Counted from the first letter of the stretch, positions 19,773 to 29,242 are shown. The stretch is DNA of 64,000 nucleotides from Flavobacterium poyangense (GCF_011751075.1 NZ_JAALLN010000014.1:1-64000); one strand, 5' to 3'. Made by a program: numbers and translations. Notes: generated from the sequence alone by a model not told the origin.

Positions 19773-19931
19773 ATGAAAACACTTTCGAATCACATCCCAG
19801 AAAGTTTTACTACTGTAAAAGAAAATCAGGAAACAATTGTAGAAAATAAAATGGACAACACAGAAGAAGTTGTTAATGAAGATGAATCTGTAGAAAAAGA
19901 AAAACCGTCTGGTGGGACAGACGGCTTATAA
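19773..19931 (+). CDS. Short acidic peptide ending in a Gly-Gly segment
   Basis: A 52-residue frame, MKTLSNHIPESFTTVKENQ at the start, very rich in Glu/Asn/Asp, ending EKEKPSGGTDGL. The last codons coincide with a perfect 7-bp inverted repeat (CCGTCTG at 19905-19911, CAGACGG at 19918-19924). It has a separate AT-rich leader and no overlapping better frame. The layout of a charged leader and Gly-Gly near a short tail recalls precursors of ribosomally made peptides in Bacteroidetes, but the tail after GG is only four residues and no maturase or transporter lies nearby. Real gene likely; function unknown. Confidence 0.45.
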   Translation: MKTLSNHIPESFTTVKENQETIVENKMDNTEEVVNEDESVEKEKPSGGTDGL

Positions 19932-20172
19932 GCTCTTTTTAATTTGCAAGAAAATAGAGCATTAAAAGAAATTTAAACAATTCTAGCAGTAAATTTTCTG
20001 CTAATTTTTCCAGAAATTTTTCCACTATTAAAAGTAGAAATGATTTGAATTTGCGCAAAAATTTTTGATTCATGATATATAAAAATTTTAAAATGAAATC
20101 TATATATCAAGCACTTTTAGTCGCTCGGGTATTTTTCTTGTTAATATTTTTTTATTTCTTTGTTAAATTTTA

Positions 20173-20196
20173 CAAGCCCTTTATTTAATGGGCTTG
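20173..20196 (+). terminator. Hairpin terminator-like structure
   Basis: CAAGCCC (20173-20179) pairs with GGGCTTG (20190-20196) around a 10-base AT loop, followed within a few bases by CTTTTT. It could end transcription from the short peptide gene. Confidence 0.55.
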
Positions 20197-20248
20197 CAGA
20201 CTTTTTAGACCAAAACTACATCCCCAAAACTCCTTTTGAAGCACCTAG

Positions 20249-20422
20249 ATTATCTGTGAATTGCCTTCTCAAACCGGTCATCTGATCAAACGGTGTGAAA
20301 GAGTAATTTCCGGCGATAATGATGCACTTGGTATGTCATTATCTTTTATTAAACAACTTCCTAGCTGTATTGAAAATTTAGAGTTGGTACACTGGGTATA
20401 TTATTATCTAAAAAAGCTTTAA
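20249..20422 (+). pseudogene. Possible decayed gene end
   Basis: A stop-bounded frame without a good start reads ELPSQTGHLIKRCERVISGD and on to SFIKQLPSCIENLELVHW, ending in TAA. Composition is protein-like, but I recognise no family. It follows the hairpin at 20173 and lies just upstream of the next small gene. It may be a 3' remnant of an inserted or deleted gene. Confidence 0.3.
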
Positions 20423-20544
20423 AAAGTTTCATTGAAACACTAACTAAAATTGTATTCTAAAATTTAGAATCATTCTACAGATTTTAAATCATTCTTTTAC
20501 AACAGGTTGATATAATTTTATAATATGAAAAAAATATTTTAAAT

Positions 20545-20916
20545 ATGGGTATAATTAGAGATGATAGAAATCTCCACATTATTCTAAAAAAGGTTGACTT
20601 AGATATCCATAAGCTTAATGATCAAAAAATAAAAGCCTTTATTGAATTTTTAGGATTGAAATACCGTGAGGATATCCCTAAGAATTTTCTTGATTGGGAA
20701 AACATTCTTGTTGTAGTGCCAAATCGCGAAATGTTAAATGAGATTAAAAAATATAAGGATTCAATATCCCGAATTTCATTTGTTACAAACGCAAATGCAA
20801 AGCAGATTCATATTTATGATATCAATGACTGGAAAAACGCTACACAAAACAAAACAACATTACAAATAAGACAGTTTCTAAAAACTAATTTTGGAGGCGT
20901 TCCAACAACCTCTTAA
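20545..20916 (+). CDS. Hypothetical protein, 123 aa
   Basis: Frame MGIIRDDRNLHIILKKVDLD with alternating helices and a central FLDWENILVVVPNREMLNEI; ends in FLKTNFGGVPTTS. No signal peptide, membrane segment or known motif. It is followed after about 36 bases by the VIT-like gene, so the two could be co-transcribed. I do not recognise the family; codon composition resembles the neighbours. Confidence 0.55.
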   Translation: MGIIRDDRNLHIILKKVDLDIHKLNDQKIKAFIEFLGLKYREDIPKNFLDWENILVVVPNREMLNEIKKYKDSISRISFVTNANAKQIHIYDINDWKNATQNKTTLQIRQFLKTNFGGVPTTS

Positions 20917-20952
20917 GATCCGGATTGGATTAAACTACTATAAATTAAAATT

Positions 20953-21642
20953 ATGCACGTTGAAAACCATTATATCAATAGAAGCGGGTGACTCAGGGCA
21001 GCTGTCCTGGGGGCAAACGACGGAATTTTATCTACTACCAGTTTAGCCATTGGTGTGGCAGCAGCAAGTGTCACAAGAGAGCCTATCTTACTGGCTGCCA
21101 TAGCGGGTCTAACAGCAGGTGCACTTTCCATGGCTGCAGGTGAATATGTTTCGGTAAGTTCCCAAGCTGATGTAGAAACTGCAGATTTGAAAAGAGAAAA
21201 AATTGCTCTTGAAACCCTGCCGGAAGAAGAACTGGAAGAATTAACGGATATGTATATTCAAAGAGGATTAAATAAAGAACTGGCCAGGCAGGTTGCTGTG
21301 GAATTAACGGCTCATGATGCGCTTGAAGCCCATGCGCGGGATGAACTCGGAATTAATGAAATCACACAACCCAACCCGCTTACAGCAGCTTTTGCATCGG
21401 CCATATCCTTTATTATTGGTGGTTTATTGCCGCTTTTGGTGGCTATTTTTGCACCTATCAAAGAAATGGTATTTTATCAGTATGGTTTTTCGATACTCTT
21501 TTTGGCACTATCAGGAATACTGGCAGCAAAAGCTGGCGGATCACATACTTTAAAAGCGGTATTACGTATCTGTATCTGGGGTACTTTTGCAATGGTAATG
21601 TCGGCACTAGTGGGCTATATTTTTGGCGTTCAAACTGGTTAG
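20953..21642 (+). pseudogene. VIT/CCC1-family iron or manganese transporter with premature TGA
   Basis: Read through a TGA at codon 13 (20989-20991), the frame gives a full-length 230-codon VIT-family protein: HVENHYINRSG then LRAAVLGANDGILSTTSLAI, GALSMAAGEYVSVSSQAD, a helical cytoplasmic metal-binding domain with EEELEELTDMYIQRGL and DALEAHARDELGI, and three C-terminal membrane segments. In relatives the position of the stop is Trp (SGWLRAAVLGAND), so TGG to TGA explains it. These proteins move Fe2+ or Mn2+ out of the cytoplasm. The rest of the frame is intact, so the mutation is recent, an error, or bypassed by an internal GTG start, which would lose the first membrane helix. Confidence 0.85.
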
Positions 21643-21915
21643 TGAAAATATGTTTTTATCATTGGTAAGCATCATCCACAGTATGACTGAACTTGTCCCA
21701 CTTCACAAAAGAACCAGATTAATTTTATTTTTGTATTTTTTTTGATTGACAAGATTTTTTTTCCATTGAAGCTTCTTAAATTTTTTTACTGAATGATCTT
21801 CATAAATTACGTTACGTATCTGTATTTGGTTTATGCTGCAATATTTTCTTAGCATTTCTCCTAATTACGCTTTGAAAACCCCTTCTCTGCCTGCTCATCA
21901 GTACTTACTCTGACA

Positions 21916-22080
21916 TGCCGCTATAAATACAAAAACAGAAAACAAGCCGGAAAATCAATTCATGACTATATTGAAAATTTCTTTAATACCGTGCGAAGAC
22001 ATTTTGCTCTTGGAAATTTAACAATGGAAGAATTTCAAAGTAAATATCTAATTTCTAAAAAGCAAACCTACAAGCCTTGA
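21916..22080 (+). pseudogene. IS3-family OrfB C-terminal remnant
   Basis: YKYKNRKQAGKSIHDYIENF, then NTVRRHFALGNLTMEEFQSK, ends at TGA 22078-22080. It closely resembles the end of the intact OrfB at 39520-40392 (NKYKTKEKAEKSITDYIENF). The rest of the intergenic stretch 21643-22209 shows no gene. Confidence 0.85.
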
Positions 22081-22209
22081 TTTTAATATGTTACTAATTA
22101 TACTTTCAAAAATTAAATTAGTAGCATTTTGTTATTGAAAATAGATTTGTTAAAACTAGTAATTTACCCTCTATTAAGTTCTACTTTAAAATATTGTTGA
22201 TTATTTACA

Positions 22210-22650
22210 CTATTTCAACTCTTTTAATACATCTTCCAGTTTATATTTTTCCCGAACATAGTCTTCTTCTAATGAGTCAATTGTATGCTGTAGCGATAGG
22301 TCATAATGCTTAATATCTCCTGCAAACACTTTAGTAAATTTTACTTTTTTCTTCAATAAGTCAAGCTCCCGCTGAGCATCGTCAATACAAACAGTCATAT
22401 ATTCGCGCTCGTCCTGCGGATGAGATTCGACTTCCTCTCTCTGCTTATCAATAATTAGCTGTGCCGATTTAATTATACTGTCTGATTCTTTATTCAATGC
22501 GAACCACTTTCTAAGTAGATTATCATTGATGCCGGGCATTTCAGCTGAGTCTATTTCTATTTCATTTTCATTTGGATCTATCCAATCCTTTTTCTGGCAG
22601 CAATATAAAAGCATAATGATGGCAATTGGTATATAGAACTTTCTTTTCAT
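22210..22650 (-). CDS. Small lipoprotein-like coiled-coil protein
   Basis: 146 residues beginning MKRKFYIPIAIIMLLYCCQKK, a short hydrophobic lead ending in two cysteines, so a lipoprotein is likely though the residue before the Cys is unusual. The rest is charged and helical (SIIKSAQLIIDKQREEVESH, RELDLLKKKVKF, SLEEDYVREKYKLEDVLKELK), suggesting a coiled coil in the periplasm. Function unknown. It lies 77 bases after dinD on the same strand. Confidence 0.6.
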   Translation of the reverse strand: MKRKFYIPIAIIMLLYCCQKKDWIDPNENEIEIDSAEMPGINDNLLRKWFALNKESDSIIKSAQLIIDKQREEVESHPQDEREYMTVCIDDAQRELDLLKKKVKFTKVFAGDIKHYDLSLQHTIDSLEEDYVREKYKLEDVLKELK

Positions 22651-22727
22651 AATATTACTTATTTAATTTCTTAAGAATCTTTACTTTAAAGCATTATTTA
22701 TAAAGATTTTATTTTAACTCAATATCT

Positions 22728-23600
22728 TCAACTAGCTGATGTTTTCTTTTTACGATTATTTTCTGAGGGCAATTTTTTATCAAGCTTTCGTTGCAATGTA
22801 ATACTTTCCATTACGGGCATATTCTCTGGCAATGTATTTCCGATGTCTTCAATTGCCTTACGAGCTTTTAATCCAACCGCAAAATGAATAGTATCAGCCT
22901 CGGCACTATCCTGAACATTTTCATCATTTAGCTTTTCAGCGGTTTGAGTGACACGAAATAAATTGATTGCTAATTCTGTACTATCCATATGATCGAGAAT
23001 GTTTTCATCAGAATCAAGACCTCTAATCTTGCGTATCGCTTTTACATCCAAACCTCCATAAAGTCCTCTATATCCATGGTTTTGAAAAAAGGCATAATCT
23101 GCAGGGGTAACAATACCAGCTTTTCGTGCGGCTCCAGCCAACTGAAGATTTCTCTTAGCCAATTCTCTGCGAAGAAAATATCTTCGGTTTTTTACCATTT
23201 TAAAATTATTACTTTTCCGCTGCTGACTTAATTCCTGCAGACGAGCTTGTATTGCAAAATAGGCTTGTCCAAGCGCTACCGGTTTTAAAGTAGGATCTGC
23301 ATTTTGAATTATAAGATAACAGCCATAGCGTGATAATTTTACGTTTACCCAATTCCTTTGCAAATCATTACCAACTGATTTTATTGCACTAAAATCTTTA
23401 AAATGTGATGCTGTCTCCTGACCTGCATTAATACAGGAAGCCTTTGCCTTATCTAGCACTTCAATAAATGAACTATATCTGGAATACCCTAGCAATTTTG
23501 CAAGATCCTTGGCACTCCAATACTCATTACCAGCCTTATCTGTTTTTTTGAGTTTCTCAAATATCGATATGCTTTTGCTTTGTGATTTATTTGCTTTCAT
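22728..23600 (-). CDS. dinD: DNA-damage-inducible protein D (BRO-N domain)
   Basis: 290 residues. The N-terminal BRO-N-like domain is clear: EYWSAKDLAKLLGYSRYSSF, then AKASCINAGQETASHF, and LSRYGCYLIIQNADPTLKPV. The C-terminal part with GLKARKAIEDIGNTLPENMP matches the conserved end of DinD proteins. In E. coli dinD is LexA-regulated and its product modulates RecA filaments; here no LexA-type box could be identified with confidence. It lies in a zone of mobile-element scraps, and such genes are often carried by mobile elements. Confidence 0.85.
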   Translation of the reverse strand: MKANKSQSKSISIFEKLKKTDKAGNEYWSAKDLAKLLGYSRYSSFIEVLDKAKASCINAGQETASHFKDFSAIKSVGNDLQRNWVNVKLSRYGCYLIIQNADPTLKPVALGQAYFAIQARLQELSQQRKSNNFKMVKNRRYFLRRELAKRNLQLAGAARKAGIVTPADYAFFQNHGYRGLYGGLDVKAIRKIRGLDSDENILDHMDSTELAINLFRVTQTAEKLNDENVQDSAEADTIHFAVGLKARKAIEDIGNTLPENMPVMESITLQRKLDKKLPSENNRKKKTSAS

Positions 23601-23846
23601 TGTGCTTTTTATTTAAAATCTGAGATTATTTTCTAAACTTATTTTAAATTAAAATTATCTTCAATACATTTTAGCTATAATCGAATACAGCAAATATCAT
23701 TTAATAATTTAAGCAGAAAAATGATTTGTATCACCTTATAAGAAAGCTATAAATATTAAAAGATGATCACAATCATTTTTAATTTTTACATGTCAAACTA
23801 TCTTTAAAATAAAATTAAAAGCCATCAAAAGAGAGATTTAAAAGAA

Positions 23847-24329
23847 ATGAAAATGGAAAAATATATTTTAAAGTTTAGTGAGATCGGAATTAACGATATT
23901 AATAAAGCAGGAGGCAAAAATGCTTCTCTTGGAGAAATGTACAATAATTTTGGTCCTCATGGTATTAGAGTTCCCAATGGTTTTGCCATAACAACAACGG
24001 CCTACAAAGATTTTATAGAATACAATCATTTAAGTTTTGCGCTAAATGAATTAATGCAACTTTTGGATAAGAAAGACTTTACCAACTTAACTGAAATTGG
24101 CTCAAAAGCAAGAAAGCTGTTACTTGATGCAAAATTCCCCCTGGATCTTCAAACTGAAATTTCAAATGCGTACTCCTTCTTATGTGAAAACAAAGAACTC
24201 GCTGTTGCCGTTAGAAGCAGTGCTACCGCAGAAGATCTAGCCAATGCAAGTTTTGCGGGACAACACGATTCACTTCTAAATATTAAAGGTACAGTATATT
24301 ACCTTTGCAATAACGGTCAAAATAGATAG
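23847..24329 (+). pseudogene. Truncated phosphoenolpyruvate synthase (N-terminal 150 residues)
   Basis: KYILKFSEIGINDINKAGGK NASLGEMYNN then VRSSATAEDLANASFAGQ is the conserved start of the PEP/pyruvate-binding domain of PEP synthase, a protein of about 800 residues. The frame departs from the family after GQHDSLLNIKG and stops at 160 residues, so the phosphohistidine and catalytic domains are missing. The truncation point lies about 40 bases before the HxlR gene, suggesting an insertion or deletion here. Not functional as PEP synthase. Confidence 0.88.
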
Positions 24330-24349
24330 TATCAAAAAAATTATAAAAA

Positions 24350-24694
24350 ATGTATTGTATAAACGACAAAGAGTATCCCTGCAGCACCAGCCTTACAATG
24401 AAATATATAGGCGGAAAATGGAAGTCAGTTATTTTGATTCATTTAATAGAAAAGAAGCGCTATAATGAATTAAGGAAAGAATTGTCTATGGTAACAGAAC
24501 GAACTATAAGTCTGCAGCTGAAAGCATTGGAAGAAGACGGCTTAATTTCTCGCACCGTACACACCGCCAAACCTCCCCTAATAGTAGATTATGAGCTGAC
24601 AGAATTTGGCAAAACTTTAATTCCGCTGCTCCAAAGTATCGCTCAATGGGGTAAAGAAACGGCCAAAACAAATAAACGGGTCACCATAATATAG
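24350..24694 (+). CDS. HxlR-family transcriptional regulator
   Basis: 114 residues of the HxlR winged-helix family: YPCSTSLTMKYIGGKWKSVI, RYNELRKELSMVTERTISLQ and LKALEEDGLISRTV with a C-terminal helix LQSIAQWGKET. The N-terminal Cys in the YPCS context is a common feature of redox- or electrophile-sensing members. It faces the old-yellow-enzyme/DoxX/deacetylase operon convergently, so it is not obviously its promoter-proximal regulator. Confidence 0.9.
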   Translation: MYCINDKEYPCSTSLTMKYIGGKWKSVILIHLIEKKRYNELRKELSMVTERTISLQLKALEEDGLISRTVHTAKPPLIVDYELTEFGKTLIPLLQSIAQWGKETAKTNKRVTII

Positions 24695-24884
24695 ATTACT
24701 CTATGATTATGAATAATCTAGTTAGCAATGTTCTATGTGTAAGAATCGTGACACATTAATTTATCGGTATTGAAATTAACCACAACATGTCGTGGTAACT
24801 TAAAAACTCAGCTTAAAAGCCAAAAAAGACACATGCTCCATGCGCACGTGCCTTTATTATTGAAATATTAAATCATCCAACTGA

Positions 24885-25841
24885 TTATTCTCTGATGGTA
24901 GTTTTGTCGTTAAGAGCCATCTGTGCAATTTCATCTTTTCTTTTAAATGAAACTCCTTTGTGTCCCTGAACATATTTAATTAGATCTCGTGTAGTCTGCA
25001 CCATCTGAGGAGTTCCTCCGATACGATCATGAAAGCTTATAGACAGCTGTCTTTTTTTAAACTCACTTTCTGCATACAGCTGGTCAAACTCTGCTTTCAC
25101 TTGGGAGAAAAACTGATCCGTTGAAAAATTTTTGCCTTCAATAAGCAAAATATCATTACAGCGTATAGTATAAGGTACTATTACAAAATCCTTACTGTTC
25201 ACCTTTATAATAAAAGGCTCGTCTCGGCTAAGGTCATCAATATGATAAGTAAATCCCAGTTCTTGCAAAATTTTTAATGTGTTTTCTCCTCTGCGCAGCC
25301 AGTTTGCATTATATCCGACAGGATTAAATCCAGTTGCCTTTTTAATGGCATCAACCCCATCTTTAATAAACTTCATTTCATCATCATATGACAGGTTGTA
25401 CTGAGAGCTCCAGCTCATACCATGCGCAGCAGCTTCGTGGCCTCGATCCACAATTTCTTTTGCCAATGCCGAATTTTTAAGTACTGCAGTTCCAACCATA
25501 TGTGAGGTAACTTTAATCCCCAATTTGTCCCAGTTGTCCAACATACGCGGTATACCTTCTTTGTATCCATATTGATACCAAGTTGACGCCGGTAAATCTT
25601 GATATCCTTTCTCCATATTCTGCGGAAAAGGACTTTCAGCATTACCCGGCTGTCCACCAGCTTCAAACTGCATGGAAACCGAAACAACCAGACGCGACCC
25701 ATCTGCCCATTTGCTGTTTGTCTCTTTAGCAGGTATTCTAGCATCCTCCACAAATGGAGAAGCAAAAGCGGCTGAAGGAACCACAAGTCCTGCAAGTCCC
25801 ACTATGCTGCTTTTCTTAATAAAATCTCTTCTATTGATCAT
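24885..25841 (-). CDS. Polysaccharide-deacetylase-family protein with Tat signal
   Basis: 318 residues. The N-terminus INRRDFIKKSSIVGLAGLVV has the twin-arginine pattern RRDF, so it is probably exported folded. The body has the NodB fold: VVSVSMQFEAGG, GIPRMLDNWDKLGIKVTSHM, RGHEAAAHGMSW (His residues that would bind metal), GYNANWL and SFHDRIGG. It resembles the PuuE-like / uncharacterised branch of polysaccharide deacetylases rather than peptidoglycan deacetylases. Its 5' end overlaps the doxX-like gene by 11 bases, giving one operon with the flavin reductase upstream. Substrate unknown. Confidence 0.85.
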   Translation of the reverse strand: MINRRDFIKKSSIVGLAGLVVPSAAFASPFVEDARIPAKETNSKWADGSRLVVSVSMQFEAGGQPGNAESPFPQNMEKGYQDLPASTWYQYGYKEGIPRMLDNWDKLGIKVTSHMVGTAVLKNSALAKEIVDRGHEAAAHGMSWSSQYNLSYDDEMKFIKDGVDAIKKATGFNPVGYNANWLRRGENTLKILQELGFTYHIDDLSRDEPFIIKVNSKDFVIVPYTIRCNDILLIEGKNFSTDQFFSQVKAEFDQLYAESEFKKRQLSISFHDRIGGTPQMVQTTRDLIKYVQGHKGVSFKRKDEIAQMALNDKTTIRE

Positions 25842-26241
25842 ATTTTTTACTTTTTTGAAAAAGTTTATTCAGTGTAAGTGTATTTACTTCAAAATATTGT
25901 AACAGTATACAGAAAAAAGCCAAATGAATTAATTGTGACGGAATAGCTTCCCAATTTTCTATCATCGATGTTCCAAACAGTAATAATAAAATAATTATTG
26001 CACCTGTAAGCAAAGCTGTCCTTGTGAAAAGACCCATCAAAAGCAATAGCCCAACTAAAAACTCTGCAAAAGGAAGAGCATAACTAAAAGGAATTACTAT
26101 AAATTCAGGCAGGACAGATTTCTTAAATTCTATTACCAGCCAGTTACTGAAAGAATTTAATTTAAGGAGCCTGACTAAACCATGCCCAAACATGCTTATC
26201 CCGACACCAAGTCGTAATAATATATAAACTATTTTGTCCAT
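25831..26241 (-). CDS. DoxX-family membrane protein
   Basis: 136 residues with about four hydrophobic segments: YILLRLGVGISMFGHGLVRL, SYALPFAEFLVGLLLLMGLF, and ALLTGAIIILLLLFG; the first and second carry the family's typical GhhhF.HG and PhhE patterns. DoxX-like proteins are quinol- or redox-associated membrane proteins of mostly unknown role. Overlaps the deacetylase gene by 11 bases and follows the reductase gene by 43 bases. Confidence 0.87.
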   Translation of the reverse strand: MDKIVYILLRLGVGISMFGHGLVRLLKLNSFSNWLVIEFKKSVLPEFIVIPFSYALPFAEFLVGLLLLMGLFTRTALLTGAIIILLLLFGTSMIENWEAIPSQLIHLAFFCILLQYFEVNTLTLNKLFQKSKKYDQ

Positions 26242-26284
26242 TGCTTTACTATTTAATTAGTTTCTTTGTGTAAAACTCCCGCTC

Positions 26285-27388
26285 TTACATAAATGGGTAA
26301 TCCGTATAACCACGTTTATCTCCACCTCCAAAAAGTGTATGATTATCAGTTATTTGATTCAATGACGCTTCAATTAGTACGCGGTTTGGATAATCTGGAT
26401 TGGCAAGGAAGCTTCGTCCGAATCCGACAATATCTACAAGATTTGATTCCAGCAGCTGTTCCGCTGTTTCTGGTGTTTTGTTTCCTGTTGCGATAATAGT
26501 ATTACTAAAAGTCTTTCTTAACTTTATTCTAAAATCCCTTGGAATTTCAGGCGCATCGCCCCAATCAGCTTCTGAAAGATGTAGATAGGCTATTCCAAGA
26601 TCGTTGAGTCTATCTGCTGCAGTCATAATAGTATCTAATATCTGTGGATCATCCATATCTTTAAATTTGATAAATGGCGATACTCTTACACCAACTTTGT
26701 CTTTGCCTACTTCAGAGACAACTGCTTCAGTTATTTCTAATAGGAATCGTATCCGGTTTTGAATAGTACCCCCATATTGATCGGTACGGACGTTTGAATT
26801 GTTTCTTAAAAACTGGTCTATAAGATATCCATTTGCTCCGTGAATTTCTACACCATCAAATCCTGCTTCAATTGCATTTTTAGCACCTTGAGCAAAATCT
26901 TCAATTGTTTGCTTAATATCAGAATGTGTCATTTTTCTAGGTTCTTCGACAGGAACGAAAGTTGCATCCCCATTTGGAGCACCATCAAAGATATACACTG
27001 ATGTATCCTTTGCTGTAAGATCTGATGGACCTGCGGGCTGTAGTCCATTTACTTTAGCGGAAGAAACTCGGCCGACATGCCACAGCTGAAGAAATATCTT
27101 ACTCTCTTTTGCATGTACCGCAGATGTAATTTTTTTCCATCCTTCTATTTGCTCTTTAGCATAAATACCTGGCGTACGAGCATAGCCTTTCCCTTGAAGA
27201 CTAATTTGTGTGGCCTCAGAGATTATAAGCCCAGCTGAAGTCCTCTGGCTGTAATACTCAGCCATTAAATCATTTGGCACATCTCCTTGCTCATCACTTC
27301 GGCTCCTTGTCATAGGAGCCATTAAGAACCTATTTTTTAAGTTAAGTCCTTTTAAATTGTAACCACTGAATAAATTAGGATATTTCAT
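26285..27388 (-). CDS. Old-yellow-enzyme alkene reductase (NemA type)
   Basis: 367 residues, FMN-dependent NADPH oxidoreductase of the OYE family, typical length. Motifs: RFLMAPMTRSRSDEQG, HVGRVSS, then GFDGVEIHGANGYLIDQFLR with the substrate-binding His-x-x-Asn pair and catalytic Tyr, NNSNVRTDQYGG, GVRVSP, and GFGRSFLANPDYPNR near the end. Such enzymes reduce electrophilic alkenes, nitro compounds and quinones. First gene of an operon with doxX-like and deacetylase genes. Divergent from an AraC gene 90 bases away, the likely regulator. Confidence 0.93.
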   Translation of the reverse strand: MKYPNLFSGYNLKGLNLKNRFLMAPMTRSRSDEQGDVPNDLMAEYYSQRTSAGLIISEATQISLQGKGYARTPGIYAKEQIEGWKKITSAVHAKESKIFLQLWHVGRVSSAKVNGLQPAGPSDLTAKDTSVYIFDGAPNGDATFVPVEEPRKMTHSDIKQTIEDFAQGAKNAIEAGFDGVEIHGANGYLIDQFLRNNSNVRTDQYGGTIQNRIRFLLEITEAVVSEVGKDKVGVRVSPFIKFKDMDDPQILDTIMTAADRLNDLGIAYLHLSEADWGDAPEIPRDFRIKLRKTFSNTIIATGNKTPETAEQLLESNLVDIVGFGRSFLANPDYPNRVLIEASLNQITDNHTLFGGGDKRGYTDYPFM

Positions 27389-27478
27389 TTCTATAAAAAT
27401 TATAACTACACAAAATTCAATCTTTTAGCTCTAAAATTATTGTAAAAAAAAAGGATACATTTGTAACAAAAATGGTTC

Positions 27479-28324
27479 ATGAAAAGAATATTCAGCAAAC
27501 ACTCCATAAATGTATTTGAATTAGAATTAACAGATTGGCCGTATGGTCAGCACACCCACAACTTTTGTGAATTGATATTAGTTAGAAAAGGGCATGGACT
27601 GCATAAAATTAACGATACAATATTTACTTACAATAGAGGGGACATCTTCCTGTTAACTCCCGAAGATTCTCATCAACTAGAGATAAAAGATCCTACAATT
27701 TTACTATACATTAAATTTACTGAGCAGATATTCAATGACAAGCAAAGCTGGATTAAATCAGGCTGGTTTGAAACCAACAGCCGTTTCCTCTTTCGTTCAA
27801 ATATGACCGCAGGAAGCCTAATAAAAAACAGACAGGATACTAAAAAAATATTTTTTCTCTCAAAAATGCTTTTAGAAGAATATAAATCTCCTAAGCTGCA
27901 TTCTAGAGAATTAACATTAGAGTTTTTTGGTGCTATCATAGTTATTGTCTTGCGGCATCTCACCGAGCACTCTACAAAAAAAACTTTTGCCGAAAAGGAA
28001 AGAGATAAAGTAAATGACGTTTTGGCTTACATAAGATTGAATATAAACACAGAAAAAAAATTAACACTTGCAACAATAGCAGCAGAGTTTAATATATCTG
28101 CAAACTATGTAGGCGAATATCTTAAAAACCATACAGGGAATGGCTTCAAAAAGATTATAATGGAAACAAGACTGGAGCGCGCCACAGTGCTTTTAAAACA
28201 AAGTACACTGAGTATTTCTGAAATTGCAGAGAAAACCGGCTTTACAGACGCAAGCCATATGAACAAAACATTTCAAAAGTATAAAGAAATAAATCCTTCA
28301 GAACTTCGATTTAAGAAAATCTAG
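27479..28324 (+). CDS. AraC-family transcriptional regulator
   Basis: 281 residues. N-terminal cupin-like sensor (GQHTHNFCELILVRKGHG, then GDIFLLTPEDSHQL) and C-terminal double helix-turn-helix: LATIAAEFNISANYVGEYLK and LSISEIAEKTGFTDASHMNK, ending NPSELRF. It is transcribed away from the alkene-reductase operon with a 90-base gap, the classic layout of a divergent regulator, so it probably controls that operon in response to a small inducer. Confidence 0.92.
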   Translation: MKRIFSKHSINVFELELTDWPYGQHTHNFCELILVRKGHGLHKINDTIFTYNRGDIFLLTPEDSHQLEIKDPTILLYIKFTEQIFNDKQSWIKSGWFETNSRFLFRSNMTAGSLIKNRQDTKKIFFLSKMLLEEYKSPKLHSRELTLEFFGAIIVIVLRHLTEHSTKKTFAEKERDKVNDVLAYIRLNINTEKKLTLATIAAEFNISANYVGEYLKNHTGNGFKKIIMETRLERATVLLKQSTLSISEIAEKTGFTDASHMNKTFQKYKEINPSELRFKKI

Positions 28325-28469
28325 TTATCTCCAAAGATATTGGCTTTCTAAGCAGCAATTTAATTTTTTTTACCTATCTTAAAATTATCTTCTACAAATA
28401 CCAGGTCAAATATTTTCATCTTAATTTGTACAAAAAAGCTAGACGTAACATAGAGATGCCTCCCATTTA

Positions 28470-28586
28470 GCCATAAAATGCTAAGGCAGTTTTTAAATAT
28501 ATTTCGCAAGTCTAAGTTTTATAGCAGAATTAGAGTTACCTTCATTTTTGCCACAAAAAGCTAAGGCGGTTTTGTAAAAAAGAAGT
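28470..28586 (+). repeat. Two copies of a dispersed intergenic repeat
   Basis: One partial copy (ccataaaatgctaaggcagt, 28471-28490) and one fuller copy, gagttaccttcatttttg followed by ccacaaaaagctaaggcggt and ttttgtaaaaaagaagt (28533-28586). The fuller copy matches those at 53564-53607 and 53865-53945. A 76-codon minus frame (28493-28723) covers it and I treat that frame as spurious. The rest of 28325-28787 has no gene I can support. Confidence 0.6.
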
Positions 28587-28787
28587 GCTTTTGTGGCTAA
28601 AGCGGTTTCGAAGGCAAAAACCTCATTATTGGCTAATAATTCATTGATTCCATTAAGCATTATCCTTCCCGATTCAAAGGCCTCTTTTTCAGGTTGGAAA
28701 GGAGAGAGTAATTTCCCGAGCAAACGGCTATTCTAAAAAAAAGTCCGACAATGCTTTGTTTGAAAAAACAGAAACAAAAAATATTTG

Positions 28788-29150
28788 TTACACACCACTA
28801 TATGAATTAGCTAATACAGGCTTTTCAGACAAAAGGATTTCGCCCCAATCGTTCAATTTCCAAAGTACATCTGCCAATTTCTCGCCCAGCGGTGTAAGCG
28901 AATACTCAACGCGGGGCGGTAATTCATTGAAGATTTTTTTGCTTAAAATTCCGTCCTGTTCCAATTCTTTCAGATGCTGGTTCAACACACGCCTATCCAC
29001 TTTTGCAATGCCGCGAAGCATTTCGCTCGGACGTTTTTCGCCTTCGTTTATACGCCACACAATCGGGATTTTCCATTTTCCGCTAATAGCATTAACAGCA
29101 AATTCCAATGGGCAAATTTTTTCTTCTATCGCTCGTTGCTTTGTTTTCAT
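28788..29150 (-). CDS. HxlR-family transcriptional regulator
   Basis: 120 residues: EEKICPLEFAVNAISGKWKI with the family's N-terminal Cys, RPSEMLRGIAKVDRRVLNQH, LKELEQDGILSKKIF and a C-terminal ALADVL-type helix. HxlR proteins with a single Cys in this position often sense electrophiles or peroxides. It is divergent from the peroxiredoxin / alkylation-repair pair with about 90 bases between, so it is the likely repressor or activator of that pair. Confidence 0.92.
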   Translation of the reverse strand: MKTKQRAIEEKICPLEFAVNAISGKWKIPIVWRINEGEKRPSEMLRGIAKVDRRVLNQHLKELEQDGILSKKIFNELPPRVEYSLTPLGEKLADVLWKLNDWGEILLSEKPVLANSYSGV

Positions 29151-29242
29151 AAAATTGACTTTTTTGTCTCCTAGGGATAATTATATGCGGTATTGCATTT
29201 CTGGTTTTACTTTCAAAACTTTGCAAAAATATAAAACAATAT

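Noticed and set aside
28493..28723. 76-codon minus-strand frame
   Set aside because: It runs through the dispersed repeat, and its sequence has no recognisable domain; more likely chance.
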